The notes under the pieces are model-generated. The model worked only from the letters and a program-made list of their open reading frames with translations, was not told the origin of the DNA and made no database searches. A stretch of 64,000 bases of DNA from Paragorgia papillata (Eukaryota > Cnidaria > Anthozoa > Scleralcyonacea > Coralliidae), in assembly GCA_035771165.1 (NCBI GenBank), contig JAWNZC010000408.1:2604001-2668000 (forward strand), read 5' to 3'. The position numbers were made by a program, and so were the translations under genes. Below, piece after piece: positions 42,995 through 55,100 of the stretch; within the stretch, counting starts at the first letter, position 1; every line of letters begins with the position of its first letter.

Positions 42995-44384
42995 CCCTCA
43001 TGAAAACTCCCTTTGCAAAGAATATTTAATAAAGTGCAGTAAATTCGAATAAACGATCAATGGTCGGACCGAACACGGTGAGAGCCGAGGTAAAATAATG
43101 ATACAATACTGTTTTGCCAACAGTACAACTAAAACTAAAATTCGCTTTTGTCTTAATATGAATGGTTGTGCTAAATTATATGTCGTAAGTTGAGTTGCCT
43201 TCATTGAATATTAAATGCACTAAATGTCTGGTGTATTGCGTTTCATAAACAATGGTGAGGACTGGCAATTGTCGTATGCGTATCAGTTTATAAGAATAAC
43301 TAAAGTATTAAGAAACATTGCCATCTGACAACAAAAGTGCAAAACTCCGATTTAATAATGGCACGGAGACGACAAATGCTTTTCGACTGCGTTGTTCCTT
43401 GGTTTTCTTTTATTAATAATTTGTAGACATGCGGCGATTTATGATAATTTCAATTTATTCACACTATTTTTAATACTTACAATGAAAAATACAAAGTTTA
43501 CATAGTGATACATAAATAAATTAGAGTTAAATATAAAACAAAATATTTTATGAAAGAATATACATATGTGAGAGTGTAATTAAAGTATAAAGCTTTCGAG
43601 TTTAATCACTGCCTTGACATATTAATAAGTTGGGGATCAGCAGAGGATGAAATATTAAGATCGTGTCGAAGTAAGAAAATAGACATTGTATAATACGAGA
43701 ATGAAATTCAGATCAACCTTGGTGACTTAATATTTTTACATTGAAACAGAAAGGGTTTTTAAATCACTGGGAATATTTTCCCAGATTTTTGTAGCTGAGA
43801 ATCTTATAAATGTTTGTTTACAATAATTAGTCCGGCGGAGAGAAAATAGTTCGCGCTACGGCTAATTTGCTCACAATGCCAGAGTGTGAATTATTTGAGT
43901 GAGCCATGCATGAGTTAGCGCTTGATACGATTGTGTAATGTTCAAGGGATGATCATTTTAATGTCACGATAAAGTCCATCATGAAACCGAACGCCGATCA
44001 TCTACACAACGATGCACCACCATATATATTTGTTTACGTCTTATTTGAGAAATGCGCGACTTAAAAACTCTCACGGTCCTGTTAAAACCAATCCGATCTT
44101 TTTGAGGTGATTTCTTTGTGTACACAATCATATTATTGAATAAACTAATATCTAAAATTAACGCAGAATCAATGTAAAATATAAAATTTGTCATAAAAAC
44201 AACGGACTACAGTATACACTATACAGCACTGTCGCTGTCTTAAGTTCGTAGGTCGTCAAAAACCGAATTCCTACCGAATTTTGTTAACGAAATACAAGGG
44301 TACTCCTTTGGACTTGTAAATATCATGTTTCTTGTGGATTTTTAGAAGTCACCATAACCGACATCGTGCCGTTTAACGAAGAAC
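42995..44384. other. no gene recognised
   Basis: AT-rich flanking DNA with no domain-bearing frames. Confidence 0.5.
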
Positions 44385-44512
44385 AAGGTTATAACACAGA
44401 ATAAATATTGAGCAGAAGGCCCACTCTCGTCGGAACCTTTGAAGTTTATGTCCTCGCGCAGGTCGCCTCGCGCATGTTGGCCGCCATGTTGCAAGCAAGT
44501 AAAAGCCGCTCC
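44385..44512. repeat. inverted copy of the 47445-47562 promoter/exon region
   Basis: TTATAACACAGAATAAATAT, AGCAGAAGGCCCACTC and ATGTTG(C/A)AAGCAAGTAAA occur here and, inverted, at 47445-47562. The copy is cut by the MITE at 44513 and reads into a stop beyond it, so it looks like a duplicated, decayed first exon. Confidence 0.6.
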
Positions 44513-44899
44513 AACCTCGTACCCAGGGCCATTTGTAGGGAACTGGGCCAAGATGGCGGGAACAAATGGCCCTGGTGGAGGCCAGGCTATCTCAGGCTCT
44601 GATTGGTCAAGAGCTTATGGCGTAAATCAGACGGTTTGATTTTGTAATTTTTTTTTTAAATTTTATTTTGACCTTGTCGGTTGTTCCTGCCCACGGCACG
44701 CGAAATTATATTTCAAACCATGCAATAATTAGCTGTAATTAGGTATAATTACTGTGTAAAGAACTGAGTTCTAGTTATCAAAATGCGCAATATACTGCGC
44801 ATTTTGAGCTAGCCTCCACCAGGGCCATTTGTTCCCGCCATTTTGTTTTTGGCCGCCATCTTGGCCCAGCCCCTACAAATGATCCTGGGGACGAGGTTG
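44513..44899. mobile_element. Mutator-like MITE, 387 bp
   Basis: Inverted ends extend roughly 80-100 bp, starting AACCTCGTACCCAGGGCCAT, with AAGATGGCGG and GGGAACAAATGGCCCTGGTG. A 10-bp duplication AAGCCGCTCC flanks it (44503-44512 and 44900-44909). Long TIRs with 9-10-bp duplication fit a MULE derivative. Confidence 0.75.
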
Positions 44900-44909
44900 A
44901 AGCCGCTCC

Positions 44910-47329
44910 TCTCAACAGTAAACAATATGGCGAAAAGTGCGTTCTGATCGTTTAAATGGCTATAACTCAAAATTTTGGTGGTAATATTTCTTGGGACGGA
45001 TAGTACATTGAAAGTGAAGGTAAGTAATCAAATTTATTGTGGTAAGGAAGGTATTTAACGAAATTTGAAAGGGAAATTTACGATTTCATTATCTTGTTAA
45101 TTGGTCCAGCCGGAGCTACCCGTCCACTTTTGAAGTTGTACTTTCAAGAATAAATAAGTGAGGAAACTATTTAAAAACAGTTTAAATCTAAAGTATAATG
45201 ATAAAATTACACGTATTGGTTGTTCTATCTTAATCGGACAAGCAATTTTGAAGTCGTTCTTCAACAAGCAACTCGCAACAAATAGCTCTCTATTTGGACG
45301 GATTGTAGGCAATTATGATTTGGCATATACTGTATTTGTTGAAGGCTGACAAACAAGTGCCAGTATTTCTCCAATTTCATTTAATATTTGTAAACGTTGC
45401 TGCTGATAAAAAGATTAACCTGAAATATCAGGTCCTTAGTGTTGAAGTCTAGGTATTTTACTTTATTCTACTATAAAATGAACGCATATATAGTTAGCTT
45501 GAAATGGCCTACTGTATCTTAATTCTCTAGGTTGGACAGTTCGTCTTGAGTTTTGTTCCCCAAGCTTTTTAAATATTTCATGATTTGTTGCTTAGATGGA
45601 GGTTTAGATTATAGATGTGCAACCTTCACATAGTTTCTCTCCTTTTTTTAGCTGAGAGAATAGATTTGAAATGAAATCTTAAGAAACAATGAACTGTAGA
45701 AAATCAAGAGGGGATTCTTCACAGCACTGGCCACTGACACAGGAATAGTGGCAAATGTTCTTCAGCAGCTTCAGTCATACTGAGTGTAAACATTTTGAAC
45801 AAAAGACTTTCTACTTACTTCATGTTTAAGAACAAAAAGGTGTTAATTTCATGTCTTTATAATAAATAAAGAATTAATTGGTCTACTGGTTAATTTAATT
45901 AATAGGGTGTTGGCCAGTAAAATAATGACCAGTTACTACTATTTGTCTGTGGTGGGCAACTGGTAATAATACATTTTCTTAATTTTGCACCTTGTGTACA
46001 CAGAGCTTGTAACAGTAAAATTTAGTGGTCAAAAGAACTGACCTTTACCTATTTTGTACTGTACTATATGAAATAAATGTTTAAAACTTATTGGGTTTGG
46101 TTAACATTGTAACTTGTTTGCAAAAACGTTTTGTAGTCAGTGGTAAACACAGTCAGGTATATGGGGTATGCAATATGTATATAAATAATGCAAATGCTTA
46201 AATGTATCTCAAATGTACAGTACATCCTCTATTATAGGGTGGATGGTTTATACCTAAATTAATCTACATTAAGAATTTGGAACACATTTCCAACAGCTGT
46301 TTCTGTTAACAGCTGTCAACATTTTTGCAATTTATCATCTACACATCAACTTGACATATTTAAAATAATGCTTTTAAATGAAATGTACACTATGCAAGCC
46401 TTTGATACTCTAGCAAATACAGGTGTTGGTTTTGAGACTTTCAGAAACAGATAGTTTTAATATGTACTGCAGTAATATTATATCATCACAATCACAACTG
46501 ACAACACATATACACTTGAATAGTTTTAGGTGGTGTTTATTATCAGTTTTTGTTTTTTTAAATCCAGTAATACAACAATACTCAAATAAAGTTCGACTAT
46601 TAATGGCACTTTAAAAGTGAAACAAGTGAATCAAAAACATGTGAGTTTTATAAAAGTCTCCATCAATTCAGGCATCAAGCTGTGTCTTTTCTGATGGAAG
46701 CTTCTGATTTTCATTCAGTAAGTTGTCATGTCCAAATACACACGCAATCCAAACAAATTATTTACTAAAATTACAAGAAGAGAACAAAATAAAATCAACA
46801 TTTCAACAGCTTGTCAAGTGTATCAACTTTCTTTAGCCATGGTAGGTTAATGACAAAAATGAATCTTGTTCAATGTCTTCAATCACAATTCACTTAATAC
46901 AACAGACAAACAATTGGAGTAAGAACGTTACTAGAAGAAGGTAAACAAACACATAAAGATGGAATTCTGCGGAATTGGTATTTTTACCCATTGAACTGAA
47001 CCAGACTAAAATACTTCATCAATTTACATGTAACAAATTTGGAGTGAGTGAGCCCTCGTGCGCATATTATAATATCCTTAAAATATTCATAAAAACAAGA
47101 GCACGGTTTACACACTGTGCAATTCTCAATTAAAAATATGTAACTGATGTGAAATGATTAAAAACTCTTCATAAAAGTTCTCTGTAATTTGAAATATGTA
47201 CCGAGATACCGTAGCCGACTGACGTACTTCAGTCGTTGAGGAGTGGGCAGGTCATCGCTCAAAAGTAGCTAAATTCCACGCGAAAACGTGTTTGTATGCC
47301 TTCTAACCGCAAGTAAATTGGTCGCTTAC
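44910..47329. other. no gene recognised; weak open frames
   Basis: A 63-codon plus-strand frame at 45158-45349 (RIGCSILIGQAILKSFFNKQ) looks protein-like but has no known domain or clear splice sites. A 45705-45783 stretch reads KIKRGFFTALATDTGIVANV before a stop and could be a terminal exon. Neither is supportable as a gene. Confidence 0.35.
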
Positions 47330-47465
47330 CTTTCATTTGTAAAATATCAAAGTTAAATGGAAATCGTCCAAAAAGCTTTCCAAGTAGAGCCGTTTTGGTG
47401 ACTCGACTTCGTTTTCCCCCATGTTGTTCCTTGTTGATCCGCTGGAGTTTACTTGCTTTCAACAT
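47330..47465 (-). CDS. possible first coding exon, unknown basic protein
   Basis: ATG at 47465-47463 (minus strand) opens MLKASKLQRINKEQHGGKRS, then RVTKTALLGKLFGRFPFNFD and ILQMK, ending at AAAG|GTAAGC (donor consensus, 47329-47324). The peptide is basic with a Lys/Arg-rich N-terminus. No second exon was identified toward 44.9 kb and no family is recognised. The region upstream is shared, inverted, with 44385-44512, so this could be part of a repeat. Confidence 0.3.
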
Positions 47466-47964
47466 GGCGGCGTGTGACATGCGCACTAAAAAAGTGAGGA
47501 CACTTCGTACCCCTGAGTGGGCCTTCTGCTTAGTATTTATTCTGTGGTTATAATCTAATGTAAGCCATATGAAAGAATACACTGGCCATGCCGGTTCAAG
47601 ATCACGTGACGCTCAGGCGTGAAATTTTTAACATCAAACCGGAAGTTCTATTGTTTCAGAGCGGAGTTTCACAGCCCTCTCCCTTTCCAGTGGCTATGAT
47701 CTCACTAATATATATGCCTGCGAAGGCTGCGATCATGCTGATATGTGTGTTGAGATATTTAATAGCAACATCTAGCCTTCCAAGAGTATGAACTGAATGT
47801 GAATTTCTTATTCATCAGGTAAGTCAAGAAGAAAATATATCGAAACTTTAACTGGTGCTACGAAATACATCTTCTGAATCTGTTGAATCCTTTGAATATC
47901 TACAATAAACAAGTAAATATCTGATTAGAATACTCACCTCTCTGCTGTACGTAGATTTAAATTT

Positions 47965-48608
47965 CTATACATATTCATCATCATCATCATCATCATCACA
48001 GTCCATTTCTTCATCACCAATTTCACCATCAATTAACTCTGATTCCATTTCATTAAGTTCTTGCTCTTCTGCATTCTCACAGCTATTGCATTGACAAAGT
48101 TCTGTACATTTGAGGTTTGCTTTGTGACATGAACACCTTCTTGTTTGGCAACCCTTTTTGCATTTGCAACAAACATATTCTAAAATACTGTCAGGAGCAG
48201 GCTCTAGTGTCCCCCAGGTAATTGCTAATTCATCTGACTCAAGTTTCCAACCATAGCCTACAGGTGATGGTGCTGCTACAATAATAGGAATGGTAGAATG
48301 CTTGCGTATGTAGCTCTCAAAGTTCACTCTCAGAATGTGCTGTTGTAAACTGTCTGAGTTGGGTGGTAGTGATTCCTCAGTAACCTTTCCAAGTTTGAAC
48401 ATTCTGTAACGGGCATTGTTGACATCAGTAGCATCTTGTTGACCATAAAGGCAGCAAACATATTGCTCCAGGAGAGTGGCGATATTGTCTGGCACATGTA
48501 TGTCTTCTCCAAGTGTCTCAAATGCTTGGCAAAATTCATTTTTGCTTCTGGCCACTCCAAGTGACCGTGCTTTGCCCTTACCAAAGAAAGCACTTGTTGA
48601 ATCAGATC
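47965..48608 (-). pseudogene. terminal exon (exon 8): conserved GxDxTSAFFGKGK motif and Cys-rich tail
   Basis: The acceptor TTTTATCTAG precedes GATCTG. The exon completes the T-G codon pair from exon 7 to give the family's FTG(C/S)D(T/S)TSAFFGKGK motif, here with Ser in place of the usual Cys and Thr. It continues through LGKVTEESLPPNSDSLQQHI and VGYGWKLESDELAITWG to a CXC-like zinc cluster CKCKKGCQTRRCSCHKANLK / CTELCQCNSCEN and an Asp/Glu-rich end at stop 47965-47967. The frame is intact over the 215 codons. The Asp in SDSTS is the presumed last metal ligand. Confidence 0.8.
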
Positions 48609-49294
48609 CTAGATAAAAATTATATTTATTAAAATATATAAAACACTTAACAATCCTGCAATGTCTGGCACAGGGCTTGAAACCACACCAATAACTACAG
48701 TACCCGCACTAGCGAGCCTAACAAGGATACAGTAATGTAACTATGACCTTTTGGAGGGTGTAGCTCCGTCGGAGAGGGTTTGCCCTACTAGCTGAGGAAC
48801 AGTTTACAGGAACAGGCGATCCACCAAGACGGGTGCGGTCTTATAGGTAGAGCAGCTCCAGGCAAGCCTAAAATCCCAACTAACTTGTAGCAATGTTGCC
48901 GAGAATTACCCTCTCCTAACAGAACTACTGTCACACATAAAGTGGAGAAGTAACTTACCAAATGATAATCAATGGTTCCGAAATTACCATACCAACCTGG
49001 ACCTAAGAAAGCCACCAGGGGCCAACCAACAGAGAAATGGCGAAAGCTGCAATTGAACAACCAACCTCCAGGTGACCATCATTGACCGGAACCTGTACGC
49101 ACAGCCAGAAGCCAAAGGCCCACGCCTGCAACATAGACGAGCAACAAACGGGCCCTTTCCAGAGCAGGTAGACAGGTACAAAGCAAACAATGGCAGGCAA
49201 CGAGCTGGACTTAAGAGCAGCTGAAGAGCCCAATAGACTTAAATTACACTACGCAAAAACCGGATAAGCCGGTACCGTAAAGCACAATCTACAA

Positions 49295-49560
49295 CACATC
49301 ACAGCACACTACAGCACATTTTCTCAGAGTAGCCAAGAACACACCCTACAAACTAAGTTATCACCCAGAGTAGCCGGGGAACAGACCAGATGTACTGGCG
49401 CGAAACAGAAACTACCAACAGCTAAGCACAAACAACAACTACTACACAAAATGACAGCACACTACTGCACATTTTCTAGGAGTAGCCCAGAACACACCCT
49501 ACATACGTTATCACCCGGAGTAGCCGGGGAACAGACCAGATGTACTGGCGCGACACACAG
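49295..49560. repeat. direct repeat, ~115-bp unit x2
   Basis: CAGCACACTAC(A/T)GCACATTTTCT through GACCAGATGTACTGGCGCGA occurs at about 49300-49412 and about 49455-49555. Confidence 0.8.
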
Positions 49561-49584
49561 AAGCGCACCGGGAGGACCCAAGGA

Positions 49585-50050
49585 CCCCAACACGACTGTG
49601 CAACAGCGGGGGGCACAAATACAGACCCCCAACGTCATGTATGGCAAAGTTGCACAGTACGGACCCACACACACTAGCAGCAGGCCAGAAGGCCAGAGCT
49701 GAACTAGTAGACCCCCCACACGACTGTGCAACAGCAGGGGGCACAGATACAGACCCCCAACGTCATGTATGGCAAAGGTGCACAGTACGGACCCACACAC
49801 ACTAGCAGCAGGCCAGAAGGCCACAGCTGAACTAGTAGACCCCCCACACGACTGTGCAACAGCAGGGGGCACAAATACAGACCCCCAACGTCATGTATGG
49901 CAAAGGTGCACAGTACGGACCCACACACACTAGCAGCAGGCCAGAAGGCCACAGCTGAACTAGTAGACCCCCCACACGACTGTGCAACAGCAGGGGGCAC
50001 AAATACAGACCCCCAACGTCATGTATGGCAAAGTTGCACAGTACGGACCC
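49585..50050. repeat. 128-bp tandem repeat, ~3.6 copies
   Basis: CACGACTGTGCAACAGC recurs at 49591, 49719, 49847 and 49975, exactly 128 bp apart, with few differences. 128 is not a multiple of three, so the long frames read across it (for example minus 49462-50000) change frame from copy to copy and are not conserved coding. Confidence 0.9.
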
Positions 50051-50299
50051 GCACAACGACGTCGCCAAAACAGCTAAAGAGACCCCCACACAACAGGGCA
50101 ATGGCAGGGGAGCACAACTACACTTGCCCAGAGACAGTACGGCAGCAGAAAGCACAAAACAGTCCCCAGCGACTGTACGACAGCAGTAAAGCACACCTAC
50201 AGGCACCCGCAACTGTAGTAAGCAAAGTAGCACAAGGAGCTCCCCGCAACTGCAGCTGACAGCAACTTAGCACAACGCAGAAACTCAGCAACAGGATGA

Positions 50300-50410
50300 C
50301 CGCGAGGCCCCGTAGGACAAAGGCAGACACCCATGGCACAGGAGGACAAAGGCAGTCACCCAGGGAAGCGTAGGACAAAGGCAGTCACCCAGGATAGAGG
50401 AGGACAAACA
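50300..50410. repeat. ~32-bp tandem repeat
   Basis: GGACAAAGGCAG(A/T)CACCCA-type units repeated three to four times. Confidence 0.7.
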
Positions 50411-50479
50411 CGGCCTCTGCAACTGAGGGATAAAATTAAAATAGCCCCAACGCAAAGCGGATCCCCCGCAACTGAAAGA

Positions 50480-50965
50480 CAGCAAGGAGCATTAGCACAA
50501 ATGCAGACCCCCCACCAGCAAGACGAGTACAGCAAAGTAGCGCACAAGCAACCATGTAGCAACTGTACGACAGCAAGGTACATTAGCACAAATGCATTCC
50601 CCCCGCAACACTATGATAGCAAAGGTAGCAAACATGCGATCACCTAGCAAAGGCACGATAGCAAGGTACAAAGTACAAAAGCAGTCCCCGGCAACAATAT
50701 AATAGTAAAGTAGCACACCGGCAACCCCCAAGCAACTGTACGATAGCCAGGAACAATAGCGTAAATGCAGTCTCCCAGCAACAATATGATAGCAAAGGTA
50801 GCAAACATGCGATCACCCAGCAAAGGCACGATAGCAAGGTACAAAGTACAAATGCAGTCCCCAGCAAGAATATAGAATAGCAAAGTAGCATGCCTGCAAC
50901 CACCTAGCAACTGTAAGACAGAAAGGAACATTAGCACAAGCAGTTACCGCCCCCCCCCCCCCCCC
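50480..50965. repeat. ~174-bp repeat and C homopolymer
   Basis: GCAAACATGCGATCACC recurs at about 50629 and 50802. Shared GCAACAATATGATAGCAAAG and GCACGATAGCAAGGTACAAA words make up most of the block. It ends in a run of about 18 C near 50949-50966. Confidence 0.75.
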
Positions 50966-51405
50966 CGCCAGCAACAATATGATGGCACAGTAGCAAACAA
51001 GCAACCACCCAGCATCTGTATGATTGTAAAGTAGTGCAAATGCAGTACCCGGGGCCCGCAAGTGTAGCCCCGCAAGGACCGCAAATACCATCCCCGCAAC
51101 GATTGCAGGCACAAGGGTCACCAGCAGCAACACAAATCCTACTTGCACGACTGAGCGAGCTGAAGCCAAGGACTGGCAACGGCTCAACCACCTGGACGCC
51201 TTAACACGGGGTGGGTGGGTGGGTGGTAGCGAAGCGTCAGGTACGGCAGTCAGTACACGAATGAGCTCTGAGCCACTACGCACATTAACTTAGCCAAGGG
51301 GTTCTACTGGGGGTATCAAATCCACTAGCCCCAAGGGACCTGTGGAACAACAACACATAGACATCGCATGAAGTTAATTATTTTTATTTCATAAATCCAT
51401 TTAAC

Positions 51406-54400
51406 AATCCTGCAATGTCTGGCACAGGGCTTGAAACCACACCAATAACTACAGTACCCGCACTAGCGAGCCTAACAAGGATACAGTAATGTAACTATGA
51501 CCTTTTGGAGGGTGTAGCTCCGTCGGAGAGGGTTTGCCCTACTAGCTGAGGAACAGTTTACAGGAACAGGCGATCCACCAAGACGGGTGCGGTCTTATAG
51601 GTAGAGCAGCTCCAGGCAAGCCTAAACTCCCAACTAACTTGTAGCAATGTTGCCGAGAATTACCCTCTCCAACGACACCCTCCAGCTATGCTGGAGAAGG
51701 GATTCGAGGCACGAACCCTGCCCAATGGCGTTTCTACAACCCAATAACCTCACGGTGAAACTGCAACACATGGAGAACTGCGAATGTAACGACGAGAGGC
51801 ACTGTTGGACCAAGAGAGTCTTATCTGGGAAGCCCGCTACAGCATGGGTCAGATACATCCGGCACCGCGACAAATATATGAGCAAGAGATGCAGCAGGGG
51901 GGGGGCACGACGTGGCACGGGACAAGAGCTTGTTGAACACTTAGAACACAAACAAGCAGCCCGAAGGGCAAAGCACGCAAGCACTAGCAATCCAAACCTA
52001 TAAGCCACCCCCACAGGCATGGTAACTTAACCTACACCCAGGTAGAGTGACAATGGTAACCAATAACCCGGTACGTGCCTCAGCAGTAGAGTGCAACGTA
52101 AGAGACGACCAGCGGCAAACCGCAGATGCAGAAGCTATGGACCCCCTAAGCGCATCAGCATCGCAAGCGTAAGACCCATCATACACAGCGGCAGGGGGAC
52201 CCAACAATGCAACACGACCAACAATGTAACACCTCAAGAGCCACCACTAGCAAAATGTGGAAGTAACTCTTAAGCGAAAACCCGGCGCACGCCGCAATCA
52301 AGGTAACCTAAGACATGACACGCGCAGCAGCTCTAGGAACTACAGTAACCGAAGACAAGTGAGCGGAGCAACTATTGTAAAGACCGACACGGCGGCTGTG
52401 GTAGTAGTACCACAACCAATGTGAAAGACCGCTGTGGTGGTAACCTAAGGTACGCACAGCAGCAAGTGTGGCTTCAGAAAAACAAACAGCAGCAATGGAC
52501 CCAGTGGTGCTGGGGTGAGTGAACCCACCTAAGACAGCAAGTGCAGCGGGATAACCTAAGACAAATCAGGTGCAGCAGCAAAACATACTATCTGGAACCA
52601 CCGGGAACGGTGGCAAGCAGGGACTGAGACTGGCGAGGCGCAAGACTTGGCAACAAGAAACAGGGGGGGGGGCAATGGAAGCACCAGAAACACATCCGGC
52701 GTGGCAGTCAATTAACCCACAAGACATAACCCATAAGACATAACCCATAAGACATAACCGTGTATGATCTTTGATCTGGGCATGAAGAGAGACTGGAAGT
52801 AAACCCCGCAGCAGTACAGCATCTAGACGAAACCAATTACGAACCGCCTAATTCCCAACCCTGTACGAACCATGCAACAGTTAGCAGGCTGAAAGACGAA
52901 ATGGGGGAGCCCCGTGTGTAATACCCACTGTGGGACAGGGGCTAGCATGGCCCAACATCTCAACTCGCAGCCCAAGAGTGAGGGAAGGCCTACAACACGT
53001 GCGGGCTCATAATGCGGATTGGCCCAGAACAGGAGGGAAGAATTAGCAACTTCCCAGCATGACACCCAGACCCAGGACGCTTAGCCCACGAAAGCAAATA
53101 ATAGCACAATCCTAGCAGACAAGGCCGACGCCACAAGCAAGCACTCCCCAAGGCAAATAGACAAACGGCGCCTGAATGGCCCAAAAACAGCCTGAAAGCA
53201 AGGCCATAACAAGGCCTTCTCGCAGAACGCGCTAGCGTCTGAACCACTAAAGTAGGCTGGCAATCTGGCACCCTACAATATCAAGTCGAGCAGCAAAACG
53301 AGCCAGAAACAGAGCTGCCCTAAAGTGAAGAGCAAACAATACAGAGTTTAATATAAAAGGTAACGCAAAATTACAAAGACCGCGGTGTTGAGGAGATTAA
53401 CATTGAAATCAGCAACCAGTAAAAAAAAAGCAACGTCGACGAAAAAACAAATGCACTTGGACGTCTGGTATAACGTGGTTATGATCCCTGTCACACCCAT
53501 AAGGAGGCCACTTGGCTGCACTGGTTAGGAACAAAGGACAGATATACCAATGGGATTTGCAGTCGGACGATGTCAAGCCCATAAAACAAAACATAACAGA
53601 TAATTAGCAAAACAAATTTTGCACATAACATCACCGACCTACAATTCTTTGTTGCTGTGAGCTAAAGCATAAAAGACAGCACAGAAAATATGGCCTACTG
53701 TAAGCCAACTGTATTAACTAATACGAACATATACTAGACAAGTTAGACACGGTAACGAAAAGACAACTTAATAGAGCATGCAGAGTACGATAACGCTAAG
53801 GGAGCCCTATAAAGGATTTACCAAATAATAGTACAGCAAATTGCCAGCGAAGAATAACTAGCCCCAGTGCGGACGGCAGTATAGAACAGGCCAGGCAATA
53901 TTTAGATAAAATCAAACGACTCGACTCACCTGGTAATTAATCCCAAATTAGGGCGTCCAACGACTTGACAAAACGTATGGCCTTTCGAACTTGTACGCCA
54001 GAACGGAACAGTACTGAGATCTGAACAGCTAGCATATGCTATGAGCCGGTCAAACCTACAAACGCTTAGCTCAGAAACACAAGCTGATTGAACTGCGCCG
54101 AGGACCAGAATAAACAGTCTCCTTCGAGAAGGCTATAGCTCAAAACGCAACGAACAAGCGGTAGGGGAAGTGCAAACAGCACCACGGACCAAGTAGCGGT
54201 CTGTGAACAATAAAATTCTCCGGTAATAACTGTGGAGAGAACGAACAACTGAACATGCCACGGAACTGAAGACAAGCAAGCTAGCGGCAAAACAGCAGCA
54301 TATAAAAATTGCAGCAAATCGATTAGAGGCGACAAAAACTGATAATTTAAGCACAAACGTGGCAATGAGCCACAGCTAAAAACGTCTGAAAGCTAAGCTA

Positions 54401-54817
54401 CAGCTAGTGTACAAACCATACAACCGGCATAAACCGGTCGGAGTGAAGAGCCAGTTGAGCCAAAGTCTACGGCAGCATATCAAGCGACGAAGCACGACCA
54501 GCAAAGGGCAAGGAAACCCTAGTTTCATGGCAGCGTTTCCCACTTATCTGCCAACAACGCTGTGGACGGGTAAATAGCTGACGGTAGTCTTAGACAGAAC
54601 CCGAGAAATTCGAGAAACAGCATATAGACAAGCCGCCTCGTGGTAGCGAAGCGTCAGGTACGGCAGTCAGTACACGAATGAGCTCTGAGCCACTACGCAC
54701 ATTAACTTAGCCAAGGGGTTCTACTGGAGGTATCAAATCCACTAGCCCCAAGGGACCTGTGGAACAACAACACATAGACATCGCATGAAGTTAATTATTT
54801 TTATTTCATAAATCCAT
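51406..54817. mobile_element. unclassified TTAAC-flanked element 2, 3412 bp
   Basis: Same 265-bp region A (51406-51670) and 177-bp region B (54641-54817) as element 1, each with about one mismatch by eye, and TTAAC after it (54818-54822). The 2.97-kb interior differs from element 1. One frame at 51647-52003 (plus) is open for 118 codons and includes LQHMENCECNDERHCWTKRV, a Cys-containing stretch, but starts inside region A and shows no known domain. Plus strand A+C rich throughout. The two elements are head-to-tail and share a single TTAAC between them. Confidence 0.75.
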
Positions 54818-54822
54818 TTAAC

Positions 54823-55100
54823 TAGTGTGTTTAAGTAGCACATAATTGTATTGATCTTAACAGCCTGTAACTATAGAAAAGTATTTCAGTGTTTTGAGCA
54901 TAGGCCCTGGCCTTTAAGGAAAATGCTTGAAATGTTGAAATGGATATAGCTTTCTCACCTATAAAAAGTGAGTCTGGGTGCAGTTACCCATTTGGTCCTG
55001 GAAGTAAAATTTCACTTTTTATTGGTAAGGAAACTCTATTCAGTGTATTAATTTAATTTTACAACCATTAGCACATTTTATATGACAACTGCTATTTTAC
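54823..55100. other. remaining host intron
   Basis: AT-rich intron sequence between element 2 and the exon 7 donor. Excluding the inserted elements the intron would be about 320 bp. Confidence 0.6.

Larger units (their letters stand above)
48652..51400. mobile_element. unclassified TTAAC-flanked element 1, 2749 bp
   Basis: Starts AATCCTGCAATGTCTGGCAC and ends TTATTTCATAAATCCAT. TTAAC precedes (48647-48651) and follows (51401-51405). The first 265 bp (region A, 48652-48916) and last 177 bp (region B, 51224-51400) are almost identical to the ends of element 2, but the interior is unrelated and made largely of tandem repeats. No terminal inverted repeats, no long conserved frame, no RT, integrase or transposase motif in six frames. 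Plus strand is strikingly A+C rich. It lies in the last intron of the disabled gene. Confidence 0.75.

Noticed and set aside
45158..45349. 63-codon plus frame as a host gene
   Set aside because: Protein-like composition but no recognised domain, no convincing start context or splice sites.
49462..51283. Several overlapping minus-strand frames of 66-156 codons rich in Cys, Leu and Val
   Set aside because: They are read across tandem repeats whose 128-bp period is not a multiple of three and across the A+C-biased strand, which has few stop codons by composition. The same peptide recurs in shifted frames.
48652..54817. LTR retrotransposon or Helitron
   Set aside because: The ends are not repeats of each other within an element, no TG...CA ends, no polymerase, and a 5-bp duplication is present. 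Helitrons insert without target duplication and should end in CTRR with a hairpin, not seen here.
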